In this document: in pieces, positions 39,322 through 41,391 of the stretch | Layout of the letters: every line of letters begins with the position of its first letter | How positions within the stretch are numbered: position 1 is the stretch's first letter | Source: CAYZXT01 sp964482515 | GTDB taxonomy: Bacteria; Elusimicrobiota; Elusimicrobia; FEN-1173 | DNA: 41,391 nucleotides | Direction: 5' to 3' | NCBI GenBank assembly: GCA_964482515.1 | Contig: CAYZXT010000020.1 | Span: forward strand, 1-41,391 | Translations under genes and position numbers: made by a program | Notes under the pieces: generated by a model | The model's input: the letters and a program-made list of their open reading frames with translations, nothing else | Databases searched by the model: none | Told to the model about the DNA's origin: nothing

Positions 39322-40092
39322 TCATCGGCCGAACCCGGCGCGGGACTGGACGAGATCGAACAATCGCTCGAGCGTCCAACGGACGCCGTGCCAGGCGACC
39401 GCGCCGAAGCGGAGGGCGTTCTGCCCCATCTGGTCCCAGAAGTACTTCAAAGAAACCTGTTCGGGAAAGAGCGTCTTCAAAATCACGACCAGCACGAAAC
39501 AGTTCGCCATGAGGATCACGGCGAGGGAGAAGAAGGGCCCGGCGTAGCGCAGGTCGGGTTGGCGCTGGAGAAGCGCGTGCAGCGTCAGCGAAGCGTGGAA
39601 GGCGAATGTGAATCCGATCAGGATCGGGAACCAGAGCGGGTTGATGGGGCGGGCCGCGTAATATTGCGCCAACTGATAAACGCCGACGACGATGAGCGTG
39701 TAGAGCGGCAAGCAATAGGGCGCCAGCGCCACGAACACGTTGGTGTCGCTCAAGACCACCTCGCCGCCGCCGGGAGACGCTGTGAAGGACTTCACGCGGA
39801 TGCCGGAAAAGAAAGCCACCACCGCGTGCGTGAGCTCGTGCCCGAAAACGTATATCCCGAGGGGCTTTGAAAAAACCAATTCAAAGACCGCGTAGCCGAG
39901 GGCCCCGGCCAGCACCGGCCAGAAGGAAAACCAATGGCCCGCGAAACTGCGCAGCACGGAGGCCGCCGCCCACACCGCCGCCGCCAGCACAGGAAGCAAC
40001 AAAAACCCCAGGACGGGATAGACCCAGAGGGAACCCTTTTTCGATCGGCTTGAACTTTTGGCGGGACTTCTGCGGAGGCGCTGTTTCTTCAA
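39322..40092 (-). CDS. M50-like membrane zinc metalloprotease
   Basis: The 256-residue protein has a strongly basic N-terminus (about 1-19, KKQRLRRSPAKSSSRSKK), then several membrane helices. The zinc motif is GHELTHAVVAFF (H85, E86, H89), with SFTASPGGGEVVLSDTN as the following beta insertion, as in peptidase M50/site-2 protease relatives. It probably cuts membrane proteins within the bilayer. It lies between panD and the prenol kinase-like gene. The substrate is unknown. Confidence 0.8.
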   Translation of the reverse strand: MKKQRLRRSPAKSSSRSKKGSLWVYPVLGFLLLPVLAAAVWAAASVLRSFAGHWFSFWPVLAGALGYAVFELVFSKPLGIYVFGHELTHAVVAFFSGIRVKSFTASPGGGEVVLSDTNVFVALAPYCLPLYTLIVVGVYQLAQYYAARPINPLWFPILIGFTFAFHASLTLHALLQRQPDLRYAGPFFSLAVILMANCFVLVVILKTLFPEQVSLKYFWDQMGQNALRFGAVAWHGVRWTLERLFDLVQSRAGFGR

Positions 40093-40108
40093 CGCGGCGA
40101 GACGGGGA

Positions 40109-40507
40109 TCAACCCGCGCTCAGGGGCCATTGACGGGAGCCGGCGATCTTCTCGCCGGGCTTGGCCTTGTATAGACGGAGGAACCGGTTCTTTTTGTCCA
40201 CCAGGACGATGGTCGGAGATTTCGGGCGGTCGGAGATTTCAAAGGCCATGATGATGATCTCGTCGCCCTTATGGACGAGGTGCGCCGCCGCGCCGTTCAT
40301 GCAGATCATGCCGGAATTCTTCTCGCCGCGGATGACGTAGGTCTCGAGGCGCGCGCCGTTGGTGTTGTCCACCACGAGCACTTTTTCGTATTCGCGGATG
40401 TCGGCCTTCTTCATCAAGGCCTCGTCGATGGTGATGGAGCCCACGTAGTGCAGGTTGGCTTCCGTGACCGTGGCGTTGTGTATCTTGGAGTGGAGGTAGG
40501 TTCGCAT
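40109..40507 (-). CDS. panD: Aspartate 1-decarboxylase
   Basis: The 132-residue pro-enzyme has the conserved start MRTYLHSKIHNATVTEANLHY, the self-cleavage site Gly24-Ser25 (YVGSIT), and the motifs KVLVVDNTNGARLETYVI and CMNGAAAHLVHKGDEIIIMAF. Self-cleavage makes the pyruvoyl group that converts L-aspartate to beta-alanine for pantothenate and CoA. The length is normal. It is embedded in the envelope operon rather than with panB/panC. Confidence 0.97.
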   Translation of the reverse strand: MRTYLHSKIHNATVTEANLHYVGSITIDEALMKKADIREYEKVLVVDNTNGARLETYVIRGEKNSGMICMNGAAAHLVHKGDEIIIMAFEISDRPKSPTIVLVDKKNRFLRLYKAKPGEKIAGSRQWPLSAG

Positions 40508-40519
40508 GAGGATTTCCGC

Positions 40520-41272
40520 CTATTGCGCTTCGGCGGAGAGCGGCGGAGCGACGATGTCCTTGATCGCCTCGTGGGCGTCCCAGAAGCTTTCCCGCGGCGC
40601 GATGATCTTCAGGCCTTCCTGGGGAAGGCGTCCGTTGGCGGGGCCGTCGTAGAGGCGCGCCTCGATGCCCTTGGCTTTCAGGGCGTCCAGGCAGCGCTGC
40701 GCTTCGCCGCGGTCGCGGGTGGAATAGACCATCAGCGTGCCCGCGTCCTCGCCGGCTTCCAGGTCCAGCATGTATTCCTCAAAGGGGATGTTCTTGGATT
40801 GCAATTCCTCGCGCCACTGCTGCTTGGCCGCCGGCGCCAGGTAGCGCGCGCGCCGGACCCAGAGGGATTCGGGCGGGCTGAAAAGTTCATAGGTGTCCTT
40901 GTACCACTGGTAGGCGTACTTGACGGAGGATTCGGTCAGGGTCTGGTTGCGGTCGAACTCGAGCACTTCCAGGTCCTGGGCGTAGACGTCCGCCGAAATC
41001 TCGCCCTTCTCTTTCTTGCGGTCCAGTTTTTCCTTCTCTTTCAAAAATTTCGCTTCGAAGGCCTGGCGCTTCAGCTCCGGGTTCGCGTGCCACTTGGCGT
41101 AAAGCGCGCCCTGGCGGAAAGCCTCTCGCGCCCGGGCGATCACGTCCGCGTAGACCATGCCGTAGGCGACGGCGGCCGTGGCTAAAACCAAGGCAGCGTT
41201 TTGGACCCATCGTTTGGAAAAGAATCCGGCGGATGGCTGAGCGACGGGGGCGGGACTTTGAATCTCAGGCAA
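40520..41272 (-). CDS. Membrane-anchored protein of unknown function
   Basis: The start is the TTG at 41272 (AAGGAG upstream), giving 250 residues. One membrane helix (about 26-44, NAALVLATAAVAYGMVYA) is followed by a long charged helix (about 60-105, KEKEKLDRKKEKGEISADVYAQD) and a C-terminal domain with GTLMVYSTRDRGEAQRCLDALK, resembling SPOR/DUF2007-type small alpha-beta folds by pattern only. It overlaps the response-regulator gene end by eight bases. I recognise no family with confidence. Confidence 0.7.
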   Translation of the reverse strand: MPEIQSPAPVAQPSAGFFSKRWVQNAALVLATAAVAYGMVYADVIARAREAFRQGALYAKWHANPELKRQAFEAKFLKEKEKLDRKKEKGEISADVYAQDLEVLEFDRNQTLTESSVKYAYQWYKDTYELFSPPESLWVRRARYLAPAAKQQWREELQSKNIPFEEYMLDLEAGEDAGTLMVYSTRDRGEAQRCLDALKAKGIEARLYDGPANGRLPQEGLKIIAPRESFWDAHEAIKDIVAPPLSAEAQ

Positions 41273-41391
41273 GGGTGAGGATCTCCTTTAATTTGGCCAC
41301 GAACTCTTTGGTGCGCAGCGGCTTGGTGAAAACCTCCCGCACGTTCTTGTTGGCCTGGACCATGCGCCGGGTGGAATCGCTGGCCGTGTAG
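41265..41391 (-). CDS. Response-regulator receiver domain, C-terminal end (cut by window edge)
   Basis: The reading frame enters at the window end and stops at the TGA at 41267-41265. The visible part includes the conserved Thr/Ser switch (TASDS) and the Lys-Pro motif (VFTKPLRTKEFVAKLKEIL) of a CheY-like receiver. It stops directly after the receiver, so it is either a stand-alone CheY type or the end of a longer regulator with a C-terminal receiver. The next gene starts inside its last codons. Confidence 0.85.
   Translation of the reverse strand, partial: YTASDSTRRMVQANKNVREVFTKPLRTKEFVAKLKEILTLA

Overview
This window is a GC-rich bacterial chromosome segment from an organism with an outer membrane: it encodes a beta-barrel protein ending in Phe and many signal-peptide proteins. 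The exported giant protein, the style of the secreted TPR and low-complexity proteins, and the mix of families suggest a candidate-phylum lineage such as Omnitrophota or Elusimicrobiota. That placement is inference; there is no rRNA or complete marker gene here.

Layout. (1) 1-4257: a loosely packed segment with a frameshifted gene, a lone GAF-like sensor protein, an Rnk/GreA-C regulator, two hemerythrin-like proteins (one cytoplasmic, one exported) and an MgtE magnesium channel. It ends in a 383-base intergenic stretch that holds, on the minus strand, a promoter, the 5' half of an initiator tRNA and a strong terminator. (2) 4641-8427 (minus): a TehB-like methyltransferase, then an envelope module of ECF sigma factor, membrane protein with an external glycogen-binding-like (CBM48) domain (probable anti-sigma), Gly-rich exported protein and outer-membrane barrel, with an ECF-type promoter in front. 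(3) 8442-18276: a metal and redox block of 1-Cys-type peroxiredoxin, MBL-fold hydrolase, ZIP transporter, CoA-disulfide reductase-rhodanese, NifX-like protein and Fur-family regulator with a Nur-like operator, a DUF6132-like mini membrane protein, a CorE-like ECF sigma factor with Cys-rich tail, a copper P-type ATPase behind an ECF-type promoter, and a KtrB/TrkH potassium transporter controlled by a c-di-AMP (ydaO) riboswitch.

(4) 18416-25489: one 2357-residue exported protein joining a ChaN/TraB-like domain, a phosphoribosyltransferase-like domain, a Pol-beta-type nucleotidyltransferase motif, an atypical protein kinase domain, an EF-hand pair, a membrane helix and a novel C-terminal domain. 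This is the most unusual object in the window. (5) 25516-33402 (minus): a tight operon-like run of exported DUF4412-like protein, SprT-like protease, YgiD dioxygenase, methyltransferase, polyprenol-phosphate mannosyltransferase-like enzyme, DegT aminotransferase, ClpS-like adaptor, GT39-like membrane glycosyltransferase and LOG protein; an SGNH hydrolase diverges from it. (6) 34587-41391 (minus): a second tight run from a response-regulator end through PanD, an M50-like membrane protease, a dolichol/phytol-kinase-like protein, an ABC exporter, a polysaccharide deacetylase with a REPIN-type repeat inserted in frame in its signal peptide, a TPR protein and a zinc-ribbon protein.

No complete tRNA, rRNA, CRISPR array, insertion sequence or transposase was seen.
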